Shown: piece after piece, positions 1 to 9,537 of the stretch
Layout: each line of letters begins with the position of its first letter
Numbering within the stretch: the stretch's first letter is position 1
Assembly: GCF_003711105.1 (NCBI RefSeq)
Contig: NZ_CP023865.1
Coordinates: 1,338,001-1,402,000, forward strand
Direction of reading: 5' to 3'
From: Actinoplanes teichomyceticus ATCC 31121
GTDB lineage: Bacteria > Actinomycetota > Actinomycetes > Mycobacteriales > Micromonosporaceae
Length of the DNA: 64,000 nucleotides
Notes under the pieces: generated by a model
What the model was told of the DNA's origin: nothing
The model's database searches: none
What the model saw: only the letters and a program-made list of their open reading frames with translations
Translations under genes and position numbers: made by a program

Positions 1-1316
1 GCGGCCGGGCCGGGCGGGGGCGGGTAGTCCGACACGCCCGAGCCGGGGTAGCCGGTGGTGGAGGGGCCCGGCGGCGGGGGATAGCTGGCCGACGCCCAGG
101 CCTCGGAGGATGCTCCCGAGCCGGGACGGTCGGTGGCGGTGCGCGCCGGAGCCGGGTCGCGCTCCTTGTAGCCGGCCGGGTAGCCGCCGGAGGACGCGAC
201 CGGGGAGCCGCCGGGAGACGACCCCGGCGCAGTGCCGGGCGTCGAGCCCGGGGAGCCGGTTGCGGGCGGAGGCTCGGCGAGCAGGCTGCCGGGAGCCGGG
301 GTACCGGCCGCGCCGGCCTGGTCGGCGGTGTCGGCGGCCGGGTAGCCGGCGCTCCGGGAGGCCGTGACGTCGTCGGCCACGTCAGCCGGTCCGGACGCCA
401 CGTCACCCGGTCCGGACGCCACATCAGTTGCTCCGGACGCCGCGTCAGCCGGTCCGGACGTCGCGCCGGTGCGGCCGGACGGTGCGTTGGCGGCCGCGGG
501 AGCGGGGGAGCCGGGCGCCGGGGCCCGCCCCGGACCGGGCGGCACCGGGTCGGGGCCGATGGGGTCGAAGCCGATCGGATCGGTGGCGGCCGTGTCGAAA
601 CCGCCCGGCCGCGGGCCGCTGCCCGCTCGCCGGGGCAGCGGGGTGACCTGCTCGTCGCTGCCGACGAGCTGACCCTCGATGATGGTCCCGTTCGGCGTCT
701 CGCGGACGCCTACCGGTGCCGGGACGCGGCTGTCCAGGTACGCCGAGGTCGTCTCGTAGTCGTTCGCCCGGCCCTCCCAGGGCCCGGGCGCGACCGCGCC
801 GAGGACGTCGTCGTCCGCCTCCTCGTCGGGGTCCGGGCCCAGGTCCGGCAGCATCGACTGGGGCGCGGCGCCGGAGTCGTCGCGGAGCGGGGCGTCCTTC
901 CAGTTGACCCGGACCCGGCGGGTGTCGTCGACGTCGACGGTGATCGGGACCGTCGCGCCGATCGCCGGCCATTTCGCGAGCGGCACCCGGCCTTCGCGGA
1001 TCAGCCGGTCGAAGGTGCCCAGACCGGGCGCCACCACGATGGCCTGGATCTCGGCGCGGCCGTACGCTCCGGCCGCCGGCGGCGCGGTGATGTCCACGAC
1101 CTCCGCGCTGCCGGCCACGGTGGCACGTCCGCCGCGGCGCACGTTGCTGACCATGGCGAGCGCGACGGCTATCGCCACCACGACAAGGCCGAAGATCGCC
1201 ACAGGCCAGCTCGACAGGCCGAGCCCGTAAACGATCACAAAGACGCCGAGCGTGCCCATGACCGCCGCCACCAACTTGCGTGCCGGAGCGATGGGCCGTC
1301 CGGTCTGGTTCGCCAC
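1..1316 (-). CDS. Hypothetical membrane protein with long disordered Pro/Gly/Ser tail (3' end outside window)
   Basis: I read this gene directly on the minus strand. It begins with GTG at 1316-1314, preceded by GGGAGG at about 1323-1328, and stays open to the left edge, so the C-terminus is missing. The first 60 residues hold two closely spaced hydrophobic segments (around VMGTLGVFVIVYGLGL and the following FGLVVVAIAVALAMV). A soluble stretch of about 100 residues follows (AEVVDITAPPAAGAYGRAEIQAIVVAP...), then an acidic patch and a low-complexity Pro/Gly/Ala/Ser region of more than 200 residues. Four 7-residue repeats (ASGPADV type) lie at 381-464. The gene is divergent from ndk. I recognise no family with confidence. 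The hairpin-like membrane anchor with a cytoplasmic tail is inferred from hydrophobicity only. Confidence 0.75.
   Translation of the reverse strand, partial: MANQTGRPIAPARKLVAAVMGTLGVFVIVYGLGLSSWPVAIFGLVVVAIAVALAMVSNVRRGGRATVAGSAEVVDITAPPAAGAYGRAEIQAIVVAPGLGTFDRLIREGRVPLAKWPAIGATVPITVDVDDTRRVRVNWKDAPLRDDSGAAPQSMLPDLGPDPDEEADDDVLGAVAPGPWEGRANDYETTSAYLDSRVPAPVGVRETPNGTIIEGQLVGSDEQVTPLPRRAGSGPRPGGFDTAATDPIGFDPIGPDPVPPGPGRAPAPGSPAPAAANAPSGRTGATSGPADAASGATDVASGPGDVASGPADVADDVTASRSAGYPAADTADQAGAAGTPAPGSLLAEPPPATGSPGSTPGTAPGSSPGGSPVASSGGYPAGYKERDPAPARTATDRPGSGASSEAWASASYPPPPGPSTTGYPGSGVSDYPPPPGPA
381..464 (-). repeat. Four 21-bp tandem repeats inside the truncated membrane protein gene
   Basis: Copies at 381-401, 402-422, 423-443 and 444-464 share the core CCGGTCCGGACGCCAC. 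The unit is 21 bp, so the repeats keep frame and encode a heptad close to ASGPADV. The third copy is the most diverged. Confidence 0.85.
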
Positions 1317-1466
1317 TGTGGACCTCCCGGTTGTTCCCGTCAGGTTATGGCCCGCCGGTCGCTTGGCGGAAGTACGGCAGTCCGGGCATCGCTGCTCGCC
1401 GTGTCGCCAGGTACCGATAGGCTGAACCTCAGGCGTCTCGGCCTGTCGTCTTCCCTAAGGAGCTAC

Positions 1467-1883
1467 GTGTCCAGCAACACCGAGCGGTCGCTCGTGCTCG
1501 TCAAGCCTGATGCGGTCCGCCGCGGTCTGCTCGGTGAGATTCTGTCGCGTTTCGAGCGTAAGGGCCTGGTCATCGAGGCGCTGGAGTTGCGCACGATGGA
1601 TGCCGAGCTGGCCGACCGGCACTACGCCGAGCACGTCGACAAGGCGTTCTACCCGCCGTTGAAGGCGTTCATGACCAGCGGCCCGCTCGCCGCCGTGGTG
1701 CTCTCCGGCGACCAGGTGATCGACGTGGTCCGCGCCATGATCGGCGCGACCGACGGGCGCAAGGCGGCCGCCGGCACGATCCGGGGCGACCTGGCGCTCT
1801 CCAACCGGGAGAACCTGGTGCACGCGTCCGACTCGCCGGACAGCGCCAAGCGCGAGCTGGCGCTCTGGTTCCCGAACCTCTGA
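1467..1883 (+). CDS. ndk: Nucleoside diphosphate kinase
   Basis: Transfers the gamma phosphate of ATP to other (d)NDPs through a phosphohistidine, balancing NTP and dNTP pools in the cytoplasm. The GTG at 1467 is preceded by AAGGAG at 1457-1462 and gives 138 residues, the usual family length. An upstream in-frame start at 1347 would add 40 residues not found in the family. Visible motifs are the N-terminal ERSLVLVKPDAVRRG, the TIRGDLALSNRENLVHASDS segment containing the catalytic His, and the C-terminal ELALWF. The loop before TIRGD reads ATDGRKAAAG rather than the common ATNPxxAxPG. A TAGGCT -10-like box lies at 1418-1423. A strong GC hairpin follows the gene. Confidence 0.97.
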   Translation: MSSNTERSLVLVKPDAVRRGLLGEILSRFERKGLVIEALELRTMDAELADRHYAEHVDKAFYPPLKAFMTSGPLAAVVLSGDQVIDVVRAMIGATDGRKAAAGTIRGDLALSNRENLVHASDSPDSAKRELALWFPNL

Positions 1884-1904
1884 CGGCTCGCCGCCGGGGC
1901 ATCC

Positions 1905-1948
1905 GCGGCCCGGCTCGCCCCGCGACGCGCGGCGGCGGGCCGGGCCGC
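1905..1948 (+). terminator. GC-rich hairpin after ndk, no T tract
   Basis: The arms 1905-1919 and 1934-1948 pair over 15 bp with one G-U pair. A shorter CGCG stem sits in the loop. There is no T run, which is common for actinobacterial terminators. Confidence 0.6.
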
Positions 1949-2042
1949 AGCCGTGATGGGTGCGGCTGTCCGGCGCTGATCACGGCGTGAAGTTCAGGGG
2001 ACGGCCACCTGCGGGCCACGTCGGATCGATAGGCATCTGGTC

Positions 2043-3563
2043 ATGGCATCGATGTCACGACGGAATCTGTTGCGCGCCGGAGTGGCCGGCGGCGTCGCCG
2101 GGACCCTGTTCGAGGCGCCCGCGTTCGCCTCGGCCGACAGCCGGCCGGTGATCACCCACGGGGTGCAGAGCGGCGACGCCACCGCCGACTCGGCGGTGGT
2201 CTGGGCCCGGGCGGACCGGCCCGGACGGCTCTGGGTGCAGGCCAGCCGGCGCCCCGACTTCCGCGGCTCCCGGGTGGTACGCGGCCCGCTGGTCACCCCG
2301 GAGACCGGCCTCACCGGCAAGGTGCGCCTGCGCGGCCTGCCCGCCGGGGAGCGGATCCACTACCGGGCGCGGGTGGAGAGCCTGGACCGGCCCGGACGGT
2401 TCAGCCTGCCGGTGGACGGCACCCTGCGGACCGCGCCGACCCGCCGCGCCGACATCCGGTTCGTCTGGACCGGGGACGTGGCCGGCCAGGGCTGGGGCAT
2501 CGACCCGGAGCACGGCGGGATGCGGCTGTTCGAGTCGGCGCGGCTGCGGCGGCCGGACTTCTTCCTGCACAGCGGGGACACCGTGTACGCCGACGGCCCG
2601 CTGGCCGAGACGGTCACGCTGCCGGACGGGCGGATCTGGCGCAACCTGCTCACCGACGCCAAGCTGAAGGTGGCCGAGACGCTGGACGAGTACCGCGGGC
2701 AGTACGCGTACAACCTGCTCGACGACGCGTACCGGCGGTTCGTCGCGTCGGTGCCGCAGATCAACCAGTGGGACGACCACGAGGTCACGAACAACTGGTA
2801 CCCGGGGGAGATCCTGGACGACGCGCGGTACACCGAGAAGCGGGTGGACGTGCTGGCGGCCCGGGCGCATCAGGCGTACCACGAGTGGGTGCCGACGCCG
2901 CAGCGCACCGGGCCGGTGTACCGGAAGATCCCGTACGGGCCGCTGCTCGACGTCTTCGTGCTGGACATGCGCACGGTCAAGGATCCCAACGACGGCAACA
3001 CCTACGCCGACCGCACGCGCGGGCTGCTCGGGCGCGAGCAGCGGCAGTGGCTGATCGACGGGCTGCGCCGCAGCCGGGCGACCTGGAAGGTGATCGCCAA
3101 CGACCTGCCGCTGGGCCTGGTCGTGCCGGACGGGGCGGTCGCGCAGGAGGGGGTCGCGCAGGGCGACGCGGGCCGGCCGGCGGGCCGCGAGATCGAGTTC
3201 GCCGAGGTGCTGCGGGCGGCGCACCGGCACGGGGTGACCGGGATCGTCTTCCTGACCGCGGACGTGCACTACACCGCCGCGCACCACTACGACCCGGCGC
3301 GGGCGGCGGTGGCGGACTTCACCCCGTTCTGGGAGTTCGTGTCCGGCCCCGCGCACGCGGGCGCGTTCGGCCCGAACGCGCTGGACGGCACGTTCGGGCC
3401 GGAGGCGGTCTTCGTGCACGCCCCGCCGGTGGCCAACACCTCGCCGGCCCTGGGTTACCAGCACTTCGGCGAGGTGGAGATCGACGGCGAGTCCGGCGCC
3501 TTCACGGTGCACCTGCGGGATCGGGACGGGGTCGCGCTCTGGTCCACCACGCTGCGGCCGTGA
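2043..3563 (+). CDS. phoD: PhoD-like alkaline phosphatase / phosphodiesterase, Tat-exported
   Basis: Predicted secreted metallophosphatase releasing phosphate from phosphoesters. The 506-residue product opens with a twin-arginine signal (SRRNLLRAG, then a hydrophobic stretch ending near AFASA), as PhoD enzymes do because they fold with metals before export. An N-terminal Fn3-like PhoD_N region covers about residues 35-130 ([21 protein letters not shown]). The metallophosphatase core follows with [40 protein letters not shown] and [12 protein letters not shown], which match the Asp/His metal ligands of PhoD. ATG 2043 is used; no strong Shine-Dalgarno is visible. The gene is monocistronic, ending in a perfect palindrome. 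The substrate is not deducible from sequence. Confidence 0.93.
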   Translation: MASMSRRNLLRAGVAGGVAGTLFEAPAFASADSRPVITHGVQSGDATADSAVVWARADRPGRLWVQASRRPDFRGSRVVRGPLVTPETGLTGKVRLRGLPAGERIHYRARVESLDRPGRFSLPVDGTLRTAPTRRADIRFVWTGDVAGQGWGIDPEHGGMRLFESARLRRPDFFLHSGDTVYADGPLAETVTLPDGRIWRNLLTDAKLKVAETLDEYRGQYAYNLLDDAYRRFVASVPQINQWDDHEVTNNWYPGEILDDARYTEKRVDVLAARAHQAYHEWVPTPQRTGPVYRKIPYGPLLDVFVLDMRTVKDPNDGNTYADRTRGLLGREQRQWLIDGLRRSRATWKVIANDLPLGLVVPDGAVAQEGVAQGDAGRPAGREIEFAEVLRAAHRHGVTGIVFLTADVHYTAAHHYDPARAAVADFTPFWEFVSGPAHAGAFGPNALDGTFGPEAVFVHAPPVANTSPALGYQHFGEVEIDGESGAFTVHLRDRDGVALWSTTLRP

Positions 3564-3577
3564 CGCCGCGCCGCCGA

Positions 3578-3603
3578 CCGGCCGCGACGCGCGTCGCGGC
3601 CGG
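3578..3603 (+). terminator. Perfect palindromic hairpin after the phoD-like gene
   Basis: A 26-bp perfect palindrome with 13-nt arms starting CCGGCCGCGACGC, 14 nt past the stop codon. There is no T tract. It is probably the terminator and could act on either strand. Confidence 0.55.
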
Positions 3604-3724
3604 CGCGGTGGCCGCGACGCCGCGCCGGGCCGGCACGGGGCTCGGCCGGCAGGCCCGCGGGCGGGACCGGAGCGTTCGTACCCGGAACGGGTTTGATCCT
3701 GATGGTCCGGACCCGGGGAATGCG

Positions 3725-3960
3725 GATGGGGGAATCGAACCGTGCCCGGTATCGTTGTCGCCGACGCAGGCGACGAACCGGCCATCACCGGGGAGCCTCC
3801 GGAAGAACCGGCTTCCCTCCACGGGGAGCCCCAGTAGAACCGGGCGGAACGGCACGCGCGACAGCCGGCGAATGAGCGGGCGGGCCCCAAACCCGTCAAG
3901 CGAGGTGGTACCGCGGGCATGTCGCTCGTCCTCGCAGTCAGGCGATGACTGTTTGAGGAG
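3725..3960 (+). promoter_or_regulatory. T-box riboswitch of ileS, translational type
   Basis: The 3564-3964 gap holds no gene; its right half is a T-box leader. The conserved T-box AGGTGGTACCGCGG is at 3903-3916. A candidate isoleucine specifier ATC lies at 3784-3786 within CCATCACCGGGG, followed by GGAGCCTCCGGAAGAAC, a stretch I recall as typical of actinobacterial ileS leaders. Downstream, CAGTCA 3935-3940 pairs with TGACTG 3946-3951, and TCCTC 3929-3933 pairs with GAGGA 3955-3959, which is the ileS Shine-Dalgarno. No T-run terminator is present. Uncharged tRNA-Ile would therefore be expected to free the ribosome binding site rather than prevent termination. The exact stem I boundaries are not resolved. 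Confidence 0.88.
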
Positions 3961-3964
3961 CACC

Positions 3965-6900
3965 ATGTATCCCAAGCACACCGATGCGACCGGCGTCCCG
4001 GCCTCCCCGGACCTGCCCGCGGTCGAGCGCGCGGTCCTGGACCACTGGGCGCAGGACCGGACCTTCGAGGCCTCGGTCGAGCAGCGCCCGGCCGGCGACA
4101 ACGGCGCCAACGAGTACGTCTTCTACGACGGCCCGCCGTTCGCCAACGGCCTGCCGCACTACGGCCACCTGTTCACCGGGTACGTCAAGGACCTGGTCCC
4201 GCGCTACCAGACGATGCGCGGCAAGCACGTGGAGCGCCGCTTCGGCTGGGACACCCACGGGATGCCCGCCGAGGTCGAGGCCGAGAAGCAGCTGGGCATC
4301 ACCACCAAGGCGCAGATCGTCGAGCTGGGCATCGACAAGTTCAACGAAGCGTGCCGCACGTCCGTGCTCGCCTACACCAAGGACTGGCAGGGGTACGTCA
4401 CCCGGCAGGCCCGGTGGGTCGACTTCGAGAACGACTACAAGACCCTCGACCCCAGTTACATGGAGTCGGTCATGTGGGCGTTCAAGACCCTGCACGACAA
4501 GGGCCTGGTCTACGAGGGTTTCCGGGTGCTCGCCTACTGCTTCCGGTGCGAGACGCCGCTGTCGAACACCGAGACCCGGATGGACGACGTCTACCGCGAC
4601 CGCACCGACCCGGCGCTGACCGTCAAGTTCCGCCTCGACACCGGTGAGGACATCGCGGTCTGGACCACGACCCCGTGGACCCTGCCGTCGAACCTGGCGC
4701 TGGCCGTCGGGCCGGAGATCGAGTACGCGGTGCTGGCCGACGCATCCGGGCAGAAGCTGATCCTCGGGGCCGGGCGGGTCGGCGCCTACGCCAAGGAGCT
4801 GGAAGGCTACGAGCAGGTCGGTACCGTGCGCGGCAGCGAGCTGGTCGGGCGCCGCTACACGCCGCTCTTCGACTACTTGCGCGAGCCGGCCGGCCCGAAC
4901 GCCTTCCAGGTGCTCGGCGCGGAGTTCGTGACCACCGAGGACGGCACCGGCGTGGTGCACATGGCGCCCGCGTTCGGCGAGGACGACCAGAACGCCTGCA
5001 ACGCCGCCGGCATCCCGACCGTGGTGACCGTGGACGAGCGGACCCGGTTCACCTCGCTGGTGCCGGACTTCGAGGGTGTGCAGGTCTTCGACGCGAACAA
5101 GCCGGTCATCGCCGCGCTCAAGGAGCGCGGCGTGGTGGTGCGTCACGACGCGTACCTGCACTCGTACCCGCACTGCTGGCGGTGTGACACCCCGCTGGTC
5201 TACAAGGCGGTGTCGTCGTGGTTCGTGGCGGTGACCAGGTTCCGTGACCGGATGGTCGAGCTGAACCAGGAGATCACCTGGACGCCGGCGCACATCAAGG
5301 ACGGCTCGTTCGGCAAGTGGCTGGCCAACGCCCGGGACTGGTCGATCTCCCGCAACCGGTTCTGGGGCTCGCCGATCCCGGTGTGGAAGTCCGACGACCC
5401 GCAGTACCCGCGCGTCGACGTGTACGGGTCGTACGAGGAGCTGTCGCGGGACTTCGGCGTCACCGTCACGGATCTGCACCGGCCGTACATCGACGAGCTG
5501 ACCCGGCCCAACCCGGACGACCCGACCGGGAAGTCGACGATGCGGCGGGTGCCGGAGGTGCTGGACTGCTGGTTCGAGTCCGGCTCGATGCCGTTCGCCC
5601 AGGTGCACTACCCGTTCGAGAACAAGGACTGGTTCGAGCACCACTACCCGGGTGACTTCATCGTGGAGTACATCGGGCAGACCCGCGGCTGGTTCTACAC
5701 CATGCACGTGCTGGCCACCGCGCTGTTCGACCGGCCGGCGTTCCGCAACTGCCTGAGCCACGGCATCCTGCTCGGCGAGGACGGGCGCAAGATGTCCAAG
5801 TCGCTGCGCAACTACCCGGACGTGTACCGGGTCTTCGACACCTACGGCTCGGACGCGATGCGCTGGATGCTGATGTCGTCGCCGGTGCTGCGGGGCGGGG
5901 ACATGCCGGTCACCGAGACGGCGATCCGCGACTCGGTCCGGCAGGTGCTGCTGCCGCTCTGGAACGTCTGGTACTTCTTCAGCCTCTACGCGAACGCGTC
6001 CGGCTACGAGGCCTCGCTGCGGGTGGACTCCGGGCACCTGCTGGACCGTTACATCCTGGCCAAGACCGGTGAGCTGGTCGCGGACGTGCAGCGTCAGCTG
6101 GACGAGTACGACATCTCCGGCGCCGCCGGCAGCGTGCGCTCCTACCTGGACGCCCTGACCAACTGGTACGTCCGGCGCTCCCGGGACCGCTTCTGGTCCG
6201 GCGACGCCGACGCGTTCGACACCCTGGCCACCGTGCTGGAGACGCTCTGCCGGGTGGTGGCGCCGCTGGCCCCGCTGACCGCCGAGGAGGTCTGGCGCGG
6301 GCTGACCGGTGGCCGCTCGGTGCACCTGACCGACTGGCCCGCGGCGGACGCGTTCCCGGCCGACCACGAGCTGGTCGCGTCGATGGACGCGATCCGGGAC
6401 GTGGCGTCCGCGGCGCTGTCGCTGCGCAAGGCCAAGGGTCTGCGGGTCCGGCTGCCGCTGGCCACGCTGACCGTCGCCGCCCCCGACTCGACCGCCCTGG
6501 CCGGCCTCGGCGACCTGCTCAAGGACGAGGTCAACGTCAAGGACGTGGTCTTCACCGACGACGTGGCGGCGTACTGCCAGCAGGTGCTCACCGTGGTGCC
6601 CCGGGCGCTCGGCCCGCGCGTCGGCAAGCAGGTCCAGCAGGTCATCAAGGCGGTCAAGTCCGGTGACTGGCAGCTGGTCGACGGCGCCCCGGTCGCGGCC
6701 GGGGTCACCCTGGCCGAGGGCGAGTACGAGCTGAAACTGGTCGCCGCGGACGCGGAGAACTCCGCGCCGCTGCCGGCCGGCGGCGGCGTGGTCGTGCTGG
6801 ACGCCGCGGTCACCCCGGAGCTGGCCGCCGAGGGCCTGGCCCGGGACGTGATCCGGGTCGTGCAGCAGGCGCGCCGGGACGCCGACCTGGACGTCTCGGA

Positions 6901-7075
6901 CCGGATCGCGCTGGTGCTGTCGGCGTCGCCGGCGGTGCGCGACGCGGTGGAGGCGCACCGCGAGTTCGTCGCCGGTGAGACGCTCGCCACGTCGCTGACC
7001 TTCGGCGAGACCACCGGTTTCGGCGGCGAGGTCGGCGACGGCGAGCAGGTCACGGTCGCCGTCACGGCCGTGTGA
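3965..7075 (+). CDS. ileS: Isoleucyl-tRNA synthetase
   Basis: Charges tRNA-Ile and edits mischarged valine. The ATG at 3965 follows GAGGAG at 3955-3960. The open frame extends far upstream without a stop, but that part is T-box leader. The 1036-residue product starts [10 protein letters not shown]. The class I signatures are [12 protein letters not shown] (HIGH equivalent) near residue 58 and KMSKSLRN near residue 610. The large CP1 editing domain lies between them ([20 protein letters not shown]), with the anticodon-binding and C-terminal domains after. The length fits the IleS2-like or eukaryote-like clade common in actinobacteria. That clade is often associated with mupirocin tolerance, which is not shown here. 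A hairpin terminator follows. Confidence 0.98.
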   Translation: MYPKHTDATGVPASPDLPAVERAVLDHWAQDRTFEASVEQRPAGDNGANEYVFYDGPPFANGLPHYGHLFTGYVKDLVPRYQTMRGKHVERRFGWDTHGMPAEVEAEKQLGITTKAQIVELGIDKFNEACRTSVLAYTKDWQGYVTRQARWVDFENDYKTLDPSYMESVMWAFKTLHDKGLVYEGFRVLAYCFRCETPLSNTETRMDDVYRDRTDPALTVKFRLDTGEDIAVWTTTPWTLPSNLALAVGPEIEYAVLADASGQKLILGAGRVGAYAKELEGYEQVGTVRGSELVGRRYTPLFDYLREPAGPNAFQVLGAEFVTTEDGTGVVHMAPAFGEDDQNACNAAGIPTVVTVDERTRFTSLVPDFEGVQVFDANKPVIAALKERGVVVRHDAYLHSYPHCWRCDTPLVYKAVSSWFVAVTRFRDRMVELNQEITWTPAHIKDGSFGKWLANARDWSISRNRFWGSPIPVWKSDDPQYPRVDVYGSYEELSRDFGVTVTDLHRPYIDELTRPNPDDPTGKSTMRRVPEVLDCWFESGSMPFAQVHYPFENKDWFEHHYPGDFIVEYIGQTRGWFYTMHVLATALFDRPAFRNCLSHGILLGEDGRKMSKSLRNYPDVYRVFDTYGSDAMRWMLMSSPVLRGGDMPVTETAIRDSVRQVLLPLWNVWYFFSLYANASGYEASLRVDSGHLLDRYILAKTGELVADVQRQLDEYDISGAAGSVRSYLDALTNWYVRRSRDRFWSGDADAFDTLATVLETLCRVVAPLAPLTAEEVWRGLTGGRSVHLTDWPAADAFPADHELVASMDAIRDVASAALSLRKAKGLRVRLPLATLTVAAPDSTALAGLGDLLKDEVNVKDVVFTDDVAAYCQQVLTVVPRALGPRVGKQVQQVIKAVKSGDWQLVDGAPVAAGVTLAEGEYELKLVAADAENSAPLPAGGGVVVLDAAVTPELAAEGLARDVIRVVQQARRDADLDVSDRIALVLSASPAVRDAVEAHREFVAGETLATSLTFGETTGFGGEVGDGEQVTVAVTAV

Positions 7076-7086
7076 CATAACCGACT

Positions 7087-7124
7087 GGCCCGGATGTTCG
7101 CCTGACGCGGCGAATGTCCGGGCC
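7087..7124 (+). terminator. Hairpin terminator after ileS
   Basis: The arms 7087-7102 and 7109-7124 (GGCCCGGA... / ...TCCGGGCC) pair over 16 bp including two G-U pairs with a 6-nt loop. It lies 12 nt after the ileS stop and lacks a T tract. Confidence 0.7.
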
Positions 7125-7215
7125 GCTGGCAAGATCAATAGTCCACGGCGGTCTCCCGTCCGTTAACCTCTCCTCACCCCGCAACTTTCTTTGCACTGGT
7201 CTTTCGGAGGACGAG

Positions 7216-7884
7216 TTGCCGCTGCTCTACTCGATCGGCAAGCTCACCGTCGGCAACGCGCTGATGGTGGGCTGGAAGCCGCGCGTCGAGGGCCTCGAGC
7301 ATGTGCCGCGGACCGGCGGCGCGATCTTCGCCGGTAACCACCTCTCGGTCGCCGACGAGCTGTTCCTCGGCGCGTCGGTGCCACGCCACCTGGCGTTCTG
7401 GGCCAAATCGGACTACTTCGTCGGTGACGGGGTGAAGGGCTTCCTCTCCCGCAAGCTGATGGAGGGCCTGGGCGCGATCCGGGTGGAACGGGCCGGCGGG
7501 CGTGCCGCGCTCACCGCGTTCGACGCGGCCATCCCCGCGCTCAAGGCCGGCGACCTGGTCGCGGTCTACCCGGAAGGCACCCGCTCGCCGGACGGGCGGC
7601 TCTACCGCGGGCGCACCGGCGTGGCCCGGCTGGCCGTCGCGGCCGGTGTTCCGATCATTCCGGTCGGGATGCTCGGCACCGAGGTGGTGCAGCCGATCGG
7701 GCGGTTGTACCCGAAGCTGATGCGCGGCGTGGTCACGGTCAAGTTCGGCAAGCCGATCGAGACCGTCGGCCGGGCCGACGACCGGACCTCGCTGCGCGAG
7801 CTCACCGACCAGGTGATGGGCGAGATCCAGAAGCTCACCGGCCAGGAGTACGTGCCCCGGTACGCCCCCAAGCGCGAGCAGTGA
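7216..7884 (+). CDS. 1-acyl-glycerol-3-phosphate acyltransferase (PlsC-like)
   Basis: Likely membrane-associated acyltransferase that adds the second acyl chain in phospholipid synthesis. The 222-residue product carries the family blocks in order: GNHLSVADEL (the HxxxxD catalytic motif), the segment around GLGAIRVERAGG, YPEGTRSPDG, and GVPIIPVGM. I chose TTG 7216 because GGAGGA lies at 7206-7211 and homologous proteins begin close to PLLYSIGKL. The spacing is short, and an in-frame ATG at 7114 would add 34 residues of poor quality overlapping the ileS terminator. The gene converges on the next minus-strand gene with only 3 nt between stops. The acyl acceptor is unproven; the family also includes other glycerolipid acyltransferases. 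Confidence 0.88.
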   Translation: MPLLYSIGKLTVGNALMVGWKPRVEGLEHVPRTGGAIFAGNHLSVADELFLGASVPRHLAFWAKSDYFVGDGVKGFLSRKLMEGLGAIRVERAGGRAALTAFDAAIPALKAGDLVAVYPEGTRSPDGRLYRGRTGVARLAVAAGVPIIPVGMLGTEVVQPIGRLYPKLMRGVVTVKFGKPIETVGRADDRTSLRELTDQVMGEIQKLTGQEYVPRYAPKREQ

Positions 7885-7887
7885 CGC

Positions 7888-9294
7888 TCACGCCCCGAAC
7901 TTCGGGCTGAGCACCTCCTGGCGCATCCGGGCCACCAGTTCCGCGCTCTCGGCCACCGACCGCCGGGTGAGCAGCACGGTCGCCAGGCTGCCGTGGTCGG
8001 CCCACGTGCAGACCACGGTGGACGTGCCGTTCAACCGGCCGGCGCCGCAGCTCTCGTAGGCCCCCGGCACGTCGAGCGGGTAGTCCTGGATGCCGGTGAG
8101 CCGGGCCTCGTCGGAGAGCCGGCGCAGCTGGCCGGTCACGTCGGAGTCCGGGGTGAACCGCCAGCCGGTGACGCCGAACACGGTGACCCGCTTGCCGTCG
8201 CCGTCGCCGTAGACGCCGGCGAACGCGTCCCCGCTCGCGCCGGCCGCGTCCAGCTGCCCGGCCAGGCGCTCGACGGCACGCCGGCTCGCGTCGTCGGCGC
8301 GCAGCCGCAGGTCGCCGATCCGCTCGGGCAGCGAGGCGGTCACCGGGAACTGGGCCAGGGCGGGCCATTCGGCGTACGCGTAAGGGGCGCCGAACCACAT
8401 CCCGGTCAGCACCGCGACGATCAGCACGAGGCGCCGCAGGCGCCGACGCCGGGGGCGGGGTCGCGGTGGCAGCGGTGAGGGCGCGGGGCGCGCGGCGAGC
8501 GGTGGGCGCGCGGCCAGCGGTGGTTGCGCGGCCAGCGGTGGGCGCGCGGCGAGCGGCCGGGACGGCTGGACCGGGCCGCGGTCCGGCACCGGCTTCCGCT
8601 TCGGCCGGCGCAGCCAGCCCCGGCCGCCGGGCGCCGGTCGGGGCGCGACCGGTGGGACCGGCGGAAGGCCGCTGCCGGCGGCGGGCGGCGGATAGGTGCC
8701 GGGCGCGGGGAAGACGGACGGCTTCGGCGGTACGGCGGCCGGCGCGCCCCGGGTGGCCTGCGCCGCCTTCGCCGCGAGGTCGTCCAGCAGCGCCCGGATC
8801 TTCGCCGGGAGCTCGGGTTTCGCCGGGCCGCCGGGGCCTGCCGGGCCGCCGGGGCCTGCCGGGCCGCCGAGGCCTGCCGGGGCGGCCGGCGCCGTGCCGG
8901 GCGGCGCGTCGATCCGGGTCGGCGGGTTCGGCGGGGGCCCGGCCCCGGCCGGTGTCTCGATCCGGGTCGGTGGCATTCCGGGTGCGGCCGGTGTCTCGAT
9001 CCGGGTCGGTGGCATCCCGGCCGGTGCGGGCGGGACCGGCTGCTGCGTGGTCCAGAGCGGAGTGTCCTGCCCGGCCCACGGGTCCACCGCCGGGACCGTC
9101 GCCCAGTAGTCCGGCTCCGGTTCCGGCTCCCCGGTCACCCGGTCGACGAGCCGGCTCCACAGCGACCTGCGCGGCCCGGTCTGCGGCACCGCGGCCGCGC
9201 CGCTCCACCGGGGCGGCAGGAGCCCGGTGGGCGGCTCCTGCGGCACGGGCGATGAGGCGATCGGGGTGGTGTCGCCGGGCTTCGCGTCCGCCAT
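7888..9294 (-). CDS. Hypothetical single-pass membrane protein with long Pro-rich cytoplasmic region
   Basis: The product has 468 residues. About 270 N-terminal residues are Pro/Ala/Gly-rich and probably disordered. They include a collagen-like GGPAGP run and several PPLAARP repeats. A basic stretch RPRRRRLRR precedes one transmembrane segment (LVLIVAVLTGMWFGAPYAYA, about residue 290). The remaining 165 residues are predicted to be outside the cell and look folded, with two cysteines (YESCGAG and TVVCTWADH) that could form a disulfide. ATG 9294 is the only reasonable start. It is divergent from the RsbQ-like gene. I do not recognise the extracellular domain; a cell-envelope role is only inferred. 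Confidence 0.8.
   Translation of the reverse strand: MADAKPGDTTPIASSPVPQEPPTGLLPPRWSGAAAVPQTGPRRSLWSRLVDRVTGEPEPEPDYWATVPAVDPWAGQDTPLWTTQQPVPPAPAGMPPTRIETPAAPGMPPTRIETPAGAGPPPNPPTRIDAPPGTAPAAPAGLGGPAGPGGPAGPGGPAKPELPAKIRALLDDLAAKAAQATRGAPAAVPPKPSVFPAPGTYPPPAAGSGLPPVPPVAPRPAPGGRGWLRRPKRKPVPDRGPVQPSRPLAARPPLAAQPPLAARPPLAARPAPSPLPPRPRPRRRRLRRLVLIVAVLTGMWFGAPYAYAEWPALAQFPVTASLPERIGDLRLRADDASRRAVERLAGQLDAAGASGDAFAGVYGDGDGKRVTVFGVTGWRFTPDSDVTGQLRRLSDEARLTGIQDYPLDVPGAYESCGAGRLNGTSTVVCTWADHGSLATVLLTRRSVAESAELVARMRQEVLSPKFGA
8825..8878 (-). repeat. Three 18-bp repeats encoding collagen-like GPAGPG units
   Basis: GGGCCGCCGGGGCCTGCC is repeated three times in register, the last copy with one change. 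Read on the minus strand it gives GGPAGP hexapeptides in the disordered part of the host protein. Confidence 0.8.
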
Positions 9295-9537
9295 GGTGTC
9301 CGATCTCCCTCCGCCGGCCGGTTGCGAGCGTCTGCCACCAGGTTAGGGATGGGATGCCAGCGGGACGGGCGGGGCGAATCCGGCCACCGTACGCGAATGG
9401 CGGACAACGGGGGCGATGTGCGAAACGCTCCGGAGTCGTATGGTTACCCGGACTCGACTTCCGTCCCCGTGGGTGACCGCTCTCACCATCGAAACCTGGC
9501 GGAACCCACCACGTGCACTCGGGAGGGCGCGTACCGC

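Noticed and set aside
2055..3920. Long minus-strand open frame of 621 residues opposite the phoD-like gene
   Set aside because: Arg/His/Pro-rich translation with no family motif; a high-GC antisense shadow of the real gene.
2768..3964. In-frame upstream extension of ileS
   Set aside because: It covers the phoD-like gene in another frame and the T-box leader; the ATG with a proper ribosome site is at 3965.
3938..7138. 1066-residue minus-strand frame opposite ileS
   Set aside because: No motif and typical shadow composition; ileS on the plus strand is certain.
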